A DNA stretch of 64,000 nt from an uncultured bacterium (GTDB taxonomy: Bacteria > Desulfobacterota > Desulfovibrionia > Desulfovibrionales > Desulfovibrionaceae), in NCBI GenBank assembly GCA_905214305.1, contig CAJMLK010000008.1, forward strand, positions 10,301-74,300, read 5' to 3'. Under the pieces are notes generated by a model that saw only the letters and a program-made list of their open reading frames with translations, had not been told where the DNA came from and searched no databases. Positions 34,825-42,453 of this stretch are shown piece by piece (position 1 is the first letter of the stretch; every line of letters starts with the position of its first letter). Position numbers and translations under genes: made by a program.

Positions 34825-35685
34825 ATGAAAAAACGTGCTATTGCTGAACTGGTCACGGGCCGCAAGGCTGTTGACGGCGCGGGCGTAAGGCTTGTGCGTG
34901 TGCTTGGGTCACCCACGGTGCGCACTTTTGATCCTTTTCTTATGCTTGACGCCTTTGATTCGCAAAATCCCGACGACTACATCAAGGGTTTTCCTACCCA
35001 TCCCCACAGGGGCATAGAAACGTTCACCTATCTCATGCGCGGGCGCATTGATCATGAAGACAGCCTGGGCAATGCAGGAAGCATTGTTGACGGCGGCTGC
35101 CAGTGGATGACCGCGGGCAGCGGCATTCTGCATCAGGAAATGCCCCAGCCCTCACGCCATATGCTCGGCCTGCAGCTGTGGATCAACCTGCCCCGCGACC
35201 GCAAGATGGTTGACCCGGAATACAGGGATATCAGGGCTGACATGGTTCCGGTGGTGGAAGAAGGCGGCGCCCGTGTGGCCGTGGTGGCCGGTGATTACAG
35301 GAATGTGGCCGGCGCTATGCGCGGCGACCATGTGGACGTGACTTTTCTGGATGTAAGCCTCAGGCCCGGTGCGTTCTGGAGCATGGAAACCCGGCCGCAG
35401 GAAACGGTTTTTGCCTATATGGTGGAAGGCGAATGCGAACTGTCCGGCGATGGCGGGGTGATTCCGCACAGAAACGCCTGCCTGTTCACGCCCGGCGACA
35501 GTCTGAGCCTTGTGGGTGGAGCCGAAGGCGCACGTTTTGTATTGGTTTCCGGTGCGCCCCTGCACGAGCAGGTAGCCTGGGGTGGCCCCATTGTCATGAA
35601 TACGGACGAGGAACTGAAGCAGGCTTTTTTTGAACTGGAAGACGGCACGTTCATCAGGCACGCTCCGCATGGCAGAGCGGGCTGA
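34825..35685 (+). CDS. Pirin-family protein
   Basis: A 286-residue bicupin protein. The N-terminal cupin shows FDPFLMLDAF, FPTHPHRGIETFTYLMRG and DGGCQWMTAGSGILHQEMP, which include the His and Glu metal ligands of pirin. The second cupin (VFAYMVEGECELSGDGG) is more divergent. Some pirins have quercetinase activity and others bind regulators or pyruvate dehydrogenase; no choice is possible here. AAAGGAGATGGC precedes the ATG. It stands alone upstream of the zinc uptake operon. Confidence 0.93.
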   Translation: MKKRAIAELVTGRKAVDGAGVRLVRVLGSPTVRTFDPFLMLDAFDSQNPDDYIKGFPTHPHRGIETFTYLMRGRIDHEDSLGNAGSIVDGGCQWMTAGSGILHQEMPQPSRHMLGLQLWINLPRDRKMVDPEYRDIRADMVPVVEEGGARVAVVAGDYRNVAGAMRGDHVDVTFLDVSLRPGAFWSMETRPQETVFAYMVEGECELSGDGGVIPHRNACLFTPGDSLSLVGGAEGARFVLVSGAPLHEQVAWGGPIVMNTDEELKQAFFELEDGTFIRHAPHGRAG

Positions 35686-35855
35686 CACTGCGAATGCAGC
35701 GGCCATGCGGGGTGAAGCTGCCCATACAGGTCATGCTTCGCCCGCATGCATGTGCTTGTCTTGCATGTTGCTGTTTTTCTGTGATTTACCAGCTTGACAG
35801 GTCCGGGGGGCGGGCTTAACGAAAAATGCGCCCCGGATGAAAATGGAGTAATGTC

Positions 35856-36938
35856 ATGCATGCATTGTTTTGTGCATTTTTTCGTCGCTGTGCTGTGGCC
35901 CTTCTGGCTGCGGCAGCCGTTGTCTGCGCTTCTGTCGCGCCGCAGGCGGTTTCGGCCAGAGCGCAGGACGGGCAGGCCAGCCTGCGCGTTCTTGCTACAA
36001 CCTATCCTGTATATCTGCTGGCGCGCAATGTGGCTCAGGCCCGGCCCGATATTCAGGTAGACCTGCTTATCCCGGCCCAGACCGGCTGCCCCCACGATTA
36101 TGCTCTAAGCCCCGGTGACATGAAAAAGCTTGCCGAGGCGGATGTTCTTTTGCTCAACGGGCTGGGCATGGACGATTTTTTGCTGAAAGCCCTGCCCGCA
36201 GCCAGACCGGGGCTGATCGTGGTTGACAGCAGCGAGGGAGTCATCCCCCTGCGCGCCGCCGGAGACGATCACGATGAGCACGACCACACCGGCCACGGTC
36301 ACGATGACTCCGGGCATGGCACGCACAGCCATGCGGATCATGCGGCGCACAGCCACGGCCCGGAAGAACACGATCACGGGCACGATCATGACCATGCGCA
36401 CGACCATCATCACGGTGGCCTCAATCCGCACGCTTTCACAAGCCCGCGTCAGGCCAGCATTATGGTAAACAACATGGCCCGGGGCCTTGCCAAGGCTGAC
36501 CCGCAGAATGCCGCGGCCTACGAAAACGCCGCCCGGTCTTACGCAAAGGTGCTGCTTGATCTGGGCAAGCGCCTTTCGGCTCTGGGGGGCAAGGCATCCA
36601 GCAAGGGCATAGTGCTCATGCACGATGCGCTGGCCTACATGGCCCGCGATGGCGGTCTTGAAGTTATCGCCGTCATTCAGGAAAATGAGGAAGCCCAGCC
36701 TTCGGCCGCGCGTCTTGTCCAGATTGCCAAAACCCTGCGCGAGCACAAGCCCGCCCTGATCATCAGCGAACCACAGTATACGGACAAGCCCGTGCAGGCG
36801 CTGGCTCGAGAAACCGGAGTTCCCGCCATTTCGCTGGATTCTCTGGCAACCGGACCGGCTGCACCGCCGCTGGACTATTATGAGAAAACCATGAGCAATA
36901 ATTTTGACATCCTTGAGAAGCACCTTGAGCAACGCTGA
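35856..36938 (+). CDS. znuA: Zinc-binding periplasmic protein (ZnuA family)
   Basis: A 360-residue metal-binding component of a cluster A-I ABC importer. It has a signal peptide (residues 1 to about 36), then VLATTYPVYLLARNVA, and the metal-site region. A large His/Asp-rich loop of about 50 residues (HDEHDHTGHGHDDSGHG and beyond, residues 138-190) is typical of ZnuA and points to zinc rather than manganese. NPHAFTSPRQASIM and ISEPQYTDKPVQALA supply further ligand regions. Three-gene operon with znuC and znuB. No Zur box was recognised upstream. Confidence 0.92.
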   Translation: MHALFCAFFRRCAVALLAAAAVVCASVAPQAVSARAQDGQASLRVLATTYPVYLLARNVAQARPDIQVDLLIPAQTGCPHDYALSPGDMKKLAEADVLLLNGLGMDDFLLKALPAARPGLIVVDSSEGVIPLRAAGDDHDEHDHTGHGHDDSGHGTHSHADHAAHSHGPEEHDHGHDHDHAHDHHHGGLNPHAFTSPRQASIMVNNMARGLAKADPQNAAAYENAARSYAKVLLDLGKRLSALGGKASSKGIVLMHDALAYMARDGGLEVIAVIQENEEAQPSAARLVQIAKTLREHKPALIISEPQYTDKPVQALARETGVPAISLDSLATGPAAPPLDYYEKTMSNNFDILEKHLEQR

Positions 36939-37896
36939 TACGGCCGCCCCCGACCTTGTCTTTGACCATGTGCATGTGTGCCGGGGGGGGCGGCCCATTC
37001 TGGAAGATGTGTGCGCCGTTGTGCCTGCCGGAAGCAGTACGGTGATTGTCGGCCCCAACGGGGCGGGCAAAACCACGCTTTTGTTGTGCCTTATCGGTGA
37101 GATGCCCTATACGGGACGCATCATTGCGGCAGGTCGGCCCGACCTGCCGCGCACCGCCTATGTGCCGCAGCACCTCTTTCTGGATGCCAGCCTGCCCCTG
37201 CGTGTGGGGGAGTTTCTGGCGCTCAACCGTCAGCGCCGTCCATTGTGGCTCGGGCTGCGCGGGCCGGAACGGGCAAAGGCTCGGGATCTTTTGCGCATGG
37301 TGCGGGCAGAACAGCTTGAGGATCGCCGCATGAGCGATCTTTCCGGCGGCGAGACGCGCCGTGTGCTGCTGGCCGCCGCTCTGGGCAGGGCTCCGCGCCT
37401 GCTTGTGCTGGACGAGCCGGCAGCCGGGGTGGATGTGCAGGGTGAGCGCCTGTTCTGGGAGGTGCTTGATGAAGCCCGCAAGCAGCAGGGTTTTACGCAG
37501 CTGATGGTCAGCCACAATCTGTCGCTGGCAGCCCATTATGCCACGCACATCATCTGCCTGAACAGGAAGGTCTGCGCGGAAGGTGCGCCCCATGAGGCTC
37601 TTGGGGCCTCTGTGCTGACCCAGCTTTTTGGCGTGCCCATTCACCTCTATCCTGACCAGTGCGCCCCGGACGACCCTTCCTGCCCGCAGTGCGGGGCAGT
37701 GTGCGCCCCGGAACGTCTGCTGCCGGATTACGCCAGCGTAAAGCGCCGTGAGGCAGCGCTTCACCAGCAGGGCTCTGCGGCAATGCATGTGCCGCCTGAC
37801 GCCGTGTCGCCTGATGCCGCGCCGCCTGCCGCCGCGCCGCCTGCCGCCGCGCCGGAGGGTAAGACCCGTGCCGCAAGGGAGGCCGATCATGCCTGA
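36925..37896 (+). CDS. znuC: Zinc ABC transporter ATPase with Cys-rich tail
   Basis: A 323-residue ATPase. Walker A GPNGAGKTT, signature LSGGETRRV and Walker B LLVLDEPAAGVD are intact, with SHNLSLAA as H-loop. No ATG is available at the start: the likely start is TTG at 36925 (14-base overlap with znuA), or TTG at 36904. Compared with ordinary ZnuC, the C-terminus is extended by about 85 residues holding CAPDDPSCPQCGAVC and a Pro/Ala repeat tail. The cysteine cluster may bind zinc and tune transport; this is inference. The gene overlaps znuB by 8 bases. Confidence 0.9.
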   Translation: MSNADTAAPDLVFDHVHVCRGGRPILEDVCAVVPAGSSTVIVGPNGAGKTTLLLCLIGEMPYTGRIIAAGRPDLPRTAYVPQHLFLDASLPLRVGEFLALNRQRRPLWLGLRGPERAKARDLLRMVRAEQLEDRRMSDLSGGETRRVLLAAALGRAPRLLVLDEPAAGVDVQGERLFWEVLDEARKQQGFTQLMVSHNLSLAAHYATHIICLNRKVCAEGAPHEALGASVLTQLFGVPIHLYPDQCAPDDPSCPQCGAVCAPERLLPDYASVKRREAALHQQGSAAMHVPPDAVSPDAAPPAAAPPAAAPEGKTRAAREADHA

Positions 37897-38755
37897 GCTT
37901 GCATGGGCATATGAGCTTTTGGGCCGCCTGCCCTTTGACTGCCTGGATCTGCGCTTCATGCAGCAGGCCCTGTTTGGCCTTCTGTTGCTGGCCCCGATGG
38001 CTTCGGTGCTTGGTGTGGAGGTCATCAGCTTTCGCATGGCGTTTTTTTCCGATGCCATCGGGCATTCCGCTTTTGCCGGTGTGGCCCTGGGGCTGATCCT
38101 TGCTGTGGACCCGCGTATTTCCATGCCGCTTTTCGGTCTGCTGGTGGGGCTTGGCATCATGGCCGTGCGGCGGCGGAGCAGCCTTTCTTCAGACACGGTC
38201 ATTGGCATAGTATTTTCTGCCGTGGTGGCCTTTGGTCTTGCCGTGGTCAGCCGCGCCCCCGGCGTGGCCCGTGACATGCAGCGTTTTTTGTACGGTGACA
38301 TTCTCACCATCACAGAAGGCGAAACAGCCTTTTTGCTTGCGCTTTTTCTGTTCATGCTGCTTTTTCAGGCTGTTGGCTATAACAAGCTGCTTTACATTGC
38401 CCTTAATCCGGTCATGGCCCGCATACACGGGGTGCAGGTGGCCTTGTGGCAATATGCTTTTGCCGCACTGCTGGCATTGGTGGTGATGTTTTCCGTTTGG
38501 GCCGTGGGCGTGCTTCTTGTCACGGCTTTGCTTATCGTGCCTGCGGCCACGGCCAGAAATCTGGCGCGTACTGCGGGCGGCATGTTCTGGTGGGCCTTGC
38601 TGGTAGGGCTGAGTTCGGCCTTCACAGGCCTGATTCTTTCGGCACAGGAGTGGATGGCGACAGCCAGCGGGGCCACGGTTATTCTTGTGTCCTGCTGCTG
38701 GTTTGCCGTAAGCGCGCTTGTGGCGGGGCTGCGCGGCAGCAGAAAGAACGCCTGA
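37889..38755 (+). CDS. znuB: Zinc ABC transporter permease
   Basis: A 288-residue inner-membrane permease of the ABC-3 family with about eight hydrophobic segments. Family marks: SVLGVEVISFRMAFFSDAIGHSAFAG, SDTVIGIVFS, and TALLIVPAATARNLAR. AAGGGAGGCCGATC precedes the ATG, which overlaps the ATPase gene end. Last gene of the operon, followed by a terminator. Confidence 0.92.
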   Translation: MPELAWAYELLGRLPFDCLDLRFMQQALFGLLLLAPMASVLGVEVISFRMAFFSDAIGHSAFAGVALGLILAVDPRISMPLFGLLVGLGIMAVRRRSSLSSDTVIGIVFSAVVAFGLAVVSRAPGVARDMQRFLYGDILTITEGETAFLLALFLFMLLFQAVGYNKLLYIALNPVMARIHGVQVALWQYAFAALLALVVMFSVWAVGVLLVTALLIVPAATARNLARTAGGMFWWALLVGLSSAFTGLILSAQEWMATASGATVILVSCCWFAVSALVAGLRGSRKNA

Positions 38756-38776
38756 TCTTGCAGGCCAAAAAAGCAA

Positions 38777-38812
38777 AAGCCTCCCCTGCCGAGAAGCGGG
38801 GGAGGCTTTATT
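38777..38812 (+). terminator. Terminator after znuACB
   Basis: AAGCCTCCCC / GGGGGAGGCTTTATT hairpin about 20 bases after the stop. Confidence 0.85.
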
Positions 38813-38846
38813 CATGCGCCGGGCGAGGAAGGGAACGCCCCGCGCG

Positions 38847-39350
38847 TCAGGCCAGTTTTTTGATGGCCGCCAACGCGGCGTCATAGTCAGGTTCACTGGA
38901 AACTTCGGGTACAAGCTGGGTGTAGGCTACGGAACCGTCCGGGGTCACAACCACGATGGCGCGGGCCAGCAGACGCAGTTCATCAATGAGAAGGCCGTAG
39001 TTTTTGCCAAAGCTTGTTTCTTTGTAGTCAGAAAGGGTTTCAACCGCCTGAACGCCTGCAGTGCCGCACCAGCGGGCCTGAGCAAAGGGCAGGTCGCAGC
39101 TTACGGCCACAATGCGAACCTTGTCGGAAAGGGCCGCGGCTTCCTTGTTGAAGCGGCGCACTTCCATGTCGCATACGGGCGTATCAAGGGAAGGCACGCT
39201 GACCAGAACAAGCACCTTGCCGGCATAGTCCTTGAGGCTGCGCGGGCTGAGGTCGTTGGCGGTCAGGGTAAAGTCCGGGGCTTTCTGCCCAACGGCAGGC
39301 TGATTGCCGACCAGATGCAGGGGCGTGCCCTTGAAGGTAACTGTATTCAT
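38847..39350 (-). CDS. tpx: Thiol peroxidase
   Basis: A 167-residue atypical 2-Cys peroxiredoxin that reduces hydroperoxides with thioredoxin-like donors; important for oxygen stress in an anaerobe. PSLDTPVCD places the peroxidatic Cys at 60. The resolving Cys is most likely Cys95 in ARWCG, matching the usual Tpx spacing; Cys85 is an extra. The start is preceded by AAGGAGTTACGC. A TTGACT -35-like element at 39406-39411 lies upstream. Monocistronic, convergent with the zinc operon. Confidence 0.95.
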   Translation of the reverse strand: MNTVTFKGTPLHLVGNQPAVGQKAPDFTLTANDLSPRSLKDYAGKVLVLVSVPSLDTPVCDMEVRRFNKEAAALSDKVRIVAVSCDLPFAQARWCGTAGVQAVETLSDYKETSFGKNYGLLIDELRLLARAIVVVTPDGSVAYTQLVPEVSSEPDYDAALAAIKKLA

Positions 39351-40040
39351 GCGTAACTCCTTGTGTCCTTGTTAGTAGAACCAATGTGCTACAGGAAAAT
39401 CTGCCAGTCAATAACTATTCTTAACAAGGTTCCGGCTTGCAACTTTTCATTCCGGGGCACGCCGCAAGCTAGCCGGTCATGCCTGAAGCAACGTTGCTTT
39501 GAAATTGTTCTGGCGGCTGCGTGAGCGGTTGCCTGTCGCAAAGGTGCAATCGCAATCTGCCTGCGCGGCAGGCGCCGGAGCGAGCGCGCGTAAATGTTGG
39601 GAATGCGCATTCGCAGCGTTGATCTGCCCCAAACCGTTGCGTCCGGCAGGGCCAGTATCCGTCATTTTGTACTGCCGGGCAAGTTTCAGTCAAAACACGC
39701 GGTTGACACTCGGTAAATTTGCGCGTCGCCATTGCCATCACGTCGGCAGTGCCTATATTTACAGACAGTACAGCCGCCATCAAGGATACTCGCATGGGTG
39801 TCTGCCCAGAATCCGGCTCAAGCCGCTTCCGGTCTTTCACATGGGGCTGTCTTGCCGTTTTGTTTATGCCTTGCAAGCAATAGGGCTTGCGTTTTTTGGC
39901 GGCCATATGCCAACGCGGCGTTATGCCCGCATACGGGTTGCGCCGCGTATGGGCACTTTGGGCCTTTGCGGCGGGCGGGTTTTGAAGCCGCCGGGCTGAC
40001 CGCCGTTTTTTGCTGGCTTGCCCAAAATCAGGAGCGATTG
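39351..40040. other. Divergent region between tpx and hslU
   Basis: 690 bases without a supported gene. A divergent copy of the dispersed repeat occupies 39487-39614. The rest is GC-rich; TTGACA at about 39703 lacks a convincing -10 partner. hslV, usually just before hslU, is absent here. Confidence 0.5.
39487..39614. repeat. Dispersed modular repeat, divergent copy
   Basis: Starts with CTTTGAAATTGTTCTGGCGG and CTGCGTGAGCGG and ends with a GGGAATGCGCATTCGC palindrome in place of GAGAATATCCATTCTC. Orientation is opposite to the copies at 8263 and 45660. Confidence 0.6.
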
Positions 40041-41354
40041 ATGAGCACTTTGACACCGCGTGAGATTGTGGCCGAACTGGATAAATTTGTGGTGGGGCAG
40101 GAGCAGGCCAAGCGCATGGTGGCCGTAGCCGTGCGTAACCGTTGGCGCAGGCAGCATTTGCCGACAGATCTGCGTGATGAAGTTTCACCGAAAAACATCA
40201 TCATGATGGGACCCACCGGCGTGGGCAAGACCGAGATTGCGCGGCGTCTGGCCCGTCTTTCCGGTGCGCCTTTCGTCAAGGTTGAAGCCACCAAGTTTAC
40301 CGAAGTGGGCTATGTGGGGCGCGATGTGGAGTCTATGGTGCGCGATCTTATGGAGATCGGCATCAACCTTGTGCGCGATGAGGAAAACGCCCGTGTGCGC
40401 AAGGCCGCCGAGGCCGCTGCGGAATCGCGCCTGATGGACCTTCTGTTGCCCAGTTCCTTTGGTCAGGAAGACCGCGCTTCCACCCGTGAAAAGCTTTTGC
40501 AGCAGTTTCGTCTGGGCTTTCTGGACGAGCGCGAAGTGGAAATGGAGGTGACAGAGCAGGGCGGCGGTGGCGTGGATATTTTCGCCATCCCCGGCATGGA
40601 ACAGATGGGCGGGCAGGTCAAGGACATGTTCAGCAAGGCTTTTCCTCCCAAGCACAGTCGCCGTAAAATGAAAATCCGCGATGCCTTCAATGTGCTGATT
40701 CAGGAAGAGTCCGGCAAGCTGGTGGATCAGGAGGCTCTGAACGAACGCGCCAAGGAAAGGGTGGAGCAGACAGGCATCATCTTTATTGACGAAATAGACA
40801 AGATCGCCAGCTCTTCACAAAACCGCACCTCGGATATTTCGCGCGAGGGCGTGCAGCGCGACCTGCTGCCCATTGTGGAGGGCAGCTCGGTGAACACCAA
40901 ATACGGCATGGTGCGTACCGACCACATCCTTTTCATCGCTGCCGGGGCGTTCCACTTCAGCAAGCCGTCAGACATGATTCCCGAACTTCAGGGGCGTTTT
41001 CCGCTGCGCGTGGAACTTCAGGCTCTGGGCCGCGAGGAATTCCTGCGCATTCTGACCGAGCCTGACAATGCGCTTACCAAACAGTATGAAGCCTTGCTCG
41101 GTACAGAGCAGATACGCCTGAGCTTTACCGTGGACGGGCTGGAAGAGATCGCCGCCTTTGCGGAAGATATCAATTCGCGCACTGAGAATATCGGCGCGCG
41201 TCGCCTGTATACCATCATGGAAAAAATCCTGTCCGACATTTCATTTGACGCTCCGGATATGCCGGGTGCTCAGGTTGTGGTCAACAAGGCGTATGTGGCC
41301 GAGCACCTGCAGGATGTGCGCCGCGATCAGGATTTGACGCAATATATTCTCTAG
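40041..41354 (+). CDS. hslU: ATP-dependent protease ATPase subunit HslU
   Basis: A 437-residue AAA+ unfoldase that feeds proteins to the HslV peptidase. It starts MSTLTPREIVAELDKFVVGQ, with Walker A GPTGVGKTEIARRLA near residue 57, ATKFTEVGYVGRDVESMVRDL, the intermediate (I) domain of about 130 residues, then Walker B IIFIDEIDKIA and TENIGARRLYTIMEKIL near the end. It finishes with DLTQYIL, as HslU does. CAGGAGCGATTG precedes the start. The partner hslV is not adjacent. The TAG stop abuts a repeat. Confidence 0.96.
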   Translation: MSTLTPREIVAELDKFVVGQEQAKRMVAVAVRNRWRRQHLPTDLRDEVSPKNIIMMGPTGVGKTEIARRLARLSGAPFVKVEATKFTEVGYVGRDVESMVRDLMEIGINLVRDEENARVRKAAEAAAESRLMDLLLPSSFGQEDRASTREKLLQQFRLGFLDEREVEMEVTEQGGGGVDIFAIPGMEQMGGQVKDMFSKAFPPKHSRRKMKIRDAFNVLIQEESGKLVDQEALNERAKERVEQTGIIFIDEIDKIASSSQNRTSDISREGVQRDLLPIVEGSSVNTKYGMVRTDHILFIAAGAFHFSKPSDMIPELQGRFPLRVELQALGREEFLRILTEPDNALTKQYEALLGTEQIRLSFTVDGLEEIAAFAEDINSRTENIGARRLYTIMEKILSDISFDAPDMPGAQVVVNKAYVAEHLQDVRRDQDLTQYIL

Positions 41355-41447
41355 AACCGTTTGCGAATGAAATGCGTGAACGGCTCTGCAGGGATTTTCA
41401 GAAAAATCACTGCCGGGCACTGCGTGAAGGCGCTTTGCGCCTGCGCC
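41353..41447. repeat. Composite hairpin repeat, copy 2
   Basis: AGAACCGTTTGCG/CGTGAACGGCTCT around AATGAAATG, then GCAGGGATTTTC...GAAAAATCACTGC and GGCGC-TTT-GCGCC. Same module order as 29195-29319 read on the minus strand; sequence diverged. Confidence 0.65.
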
Positions 41448-41515
41448 AGAAAGGTTTTGCGGCTTTGCGCATGCTCGTGATCTGATTCTGTTCTGCTCCA
41501 GTGATTTTTATGTAT

Positions 41516-41556
41516 GAAAACCAGAAACCGGCTGTCATGGCCGGTTTCTGGTTTTC
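41516..41556. terminator. Long bidirectional terminator hairpin
   Basis: GAAAACCAGAAACCGGC / GCCGGTTTCTGGTTTTC, a perfect 17-bp stem with a 7-base loop and A/T tracts at both ends. Serves hslU and possibly transcripts from the right. Confidence 0.85.
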
Positions 41557-41777
41557 TGCCTATGGCGGTTGCGCACCGTATGCAGACCTTCCAGCGAAAC
41601 ATGAACCAAGGTGGGCATGTTCACCATACAGGGTGGGTTTTGATATGAAATCAAAATTGTTATGGAACATTAACTGCTGACAGGCAGTAGACAGCAAAAA
41701 GCCCGCAGCATGTCGCCGTACTCCTGCCTCCGTGAAATGCAGGTTCACGTGATGGCCCGGAGAAACTTCCCTTGTCG

Positions 41778-41828
41778 TAGGCCACTGCTCACGCAGCCGC
41801 CAGAGCAATTTCAAAGTGAAATTTCTCT
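41778..41828. repeat. Partial dispersed repeat copy
   Basis: GCTCACGCAGCCGCC followed by AGAGCAATTT-CAAAGTG-AAATTTCTCT (41802-41828). Confidence 0.7.
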
Positions 41829-42245
41829 AATTGTTAATTAATATTCAAGGTATCCTTGCTGCAAAAAATAATATAGCACTGTAAGCGTAAGATAATGTCG
41901 TTTGCTGATTAGTTAAAGTCTGGTCACAGCATTCGTGATGTGCCGCCGCTCTGTCGAATTCTGCACATACGGCCAGTGAACCCAAAAGCCTGCGCCACTC
42001 CGTCGCCCCTTCGTCTTGCTTTTGTGCCGCATGAGGCCGCAGCGGTGCGCAAGCAGCGGTACGGGGTTCCCCAATGGATCGCAGTGCGGGACCGTTTTTC
42101 ATCTTGGGCATTGTCTGGCCCGTTGACGTTTTTGACATCCCTTGTTGCAGATATGCCCCTTTGACGGTTTGGTCTTTCAGGCAGTATAAAGGGGGAGAGA
42201 AAAGGCCGACAAATTTGAAGTGGAGACAGCATGAGGACAAAAAAG

Positions 42246-42285
42246 CGTAACGAAAAAGAGGTTACAGATTTCTCCGTAACCTCTT
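42246..42285 (-). terminator. Terminator after tRNA-Lys
   Basis: Minus strand AAGAGGTTAC-GGAGAAATCT-GTAACCTCTT followed by TTTCGTTACGCTTTTTT, nine bases beyond the tRNA. Confidence 0.88.
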
Positions 42286-42293
42286 GTTCTCTC

Positions 42294-42369
<76 letters not shown>

Positions 42370-42453
42370 GCGTTGTGTGAAAAGGGATTTACGCTTATGG
42401 GTCCCAACTGTCAAGCAATTTTGAAAAATAAATGAAAAGAAAGAGCTAATATT

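Larger units (their letters stand above)
41355..42293. other. Gene-free region, hslU to tRNA-Lys
   Basis: 939 bases holding the composite repeat, a strong palindromic terminator at 41516-41556, a dispersed-repeat copy near 41778-41828 and the tRNA terminator. Nothing recognisable was found between 41830 and 42240. Confidence 0.4.

Noticed and set aside
36223..36468. Thr/Met-rich plus-strand frame inside znuA
   Set aside because: A frame-shifted reading of the His-rich loop of ZnuA.
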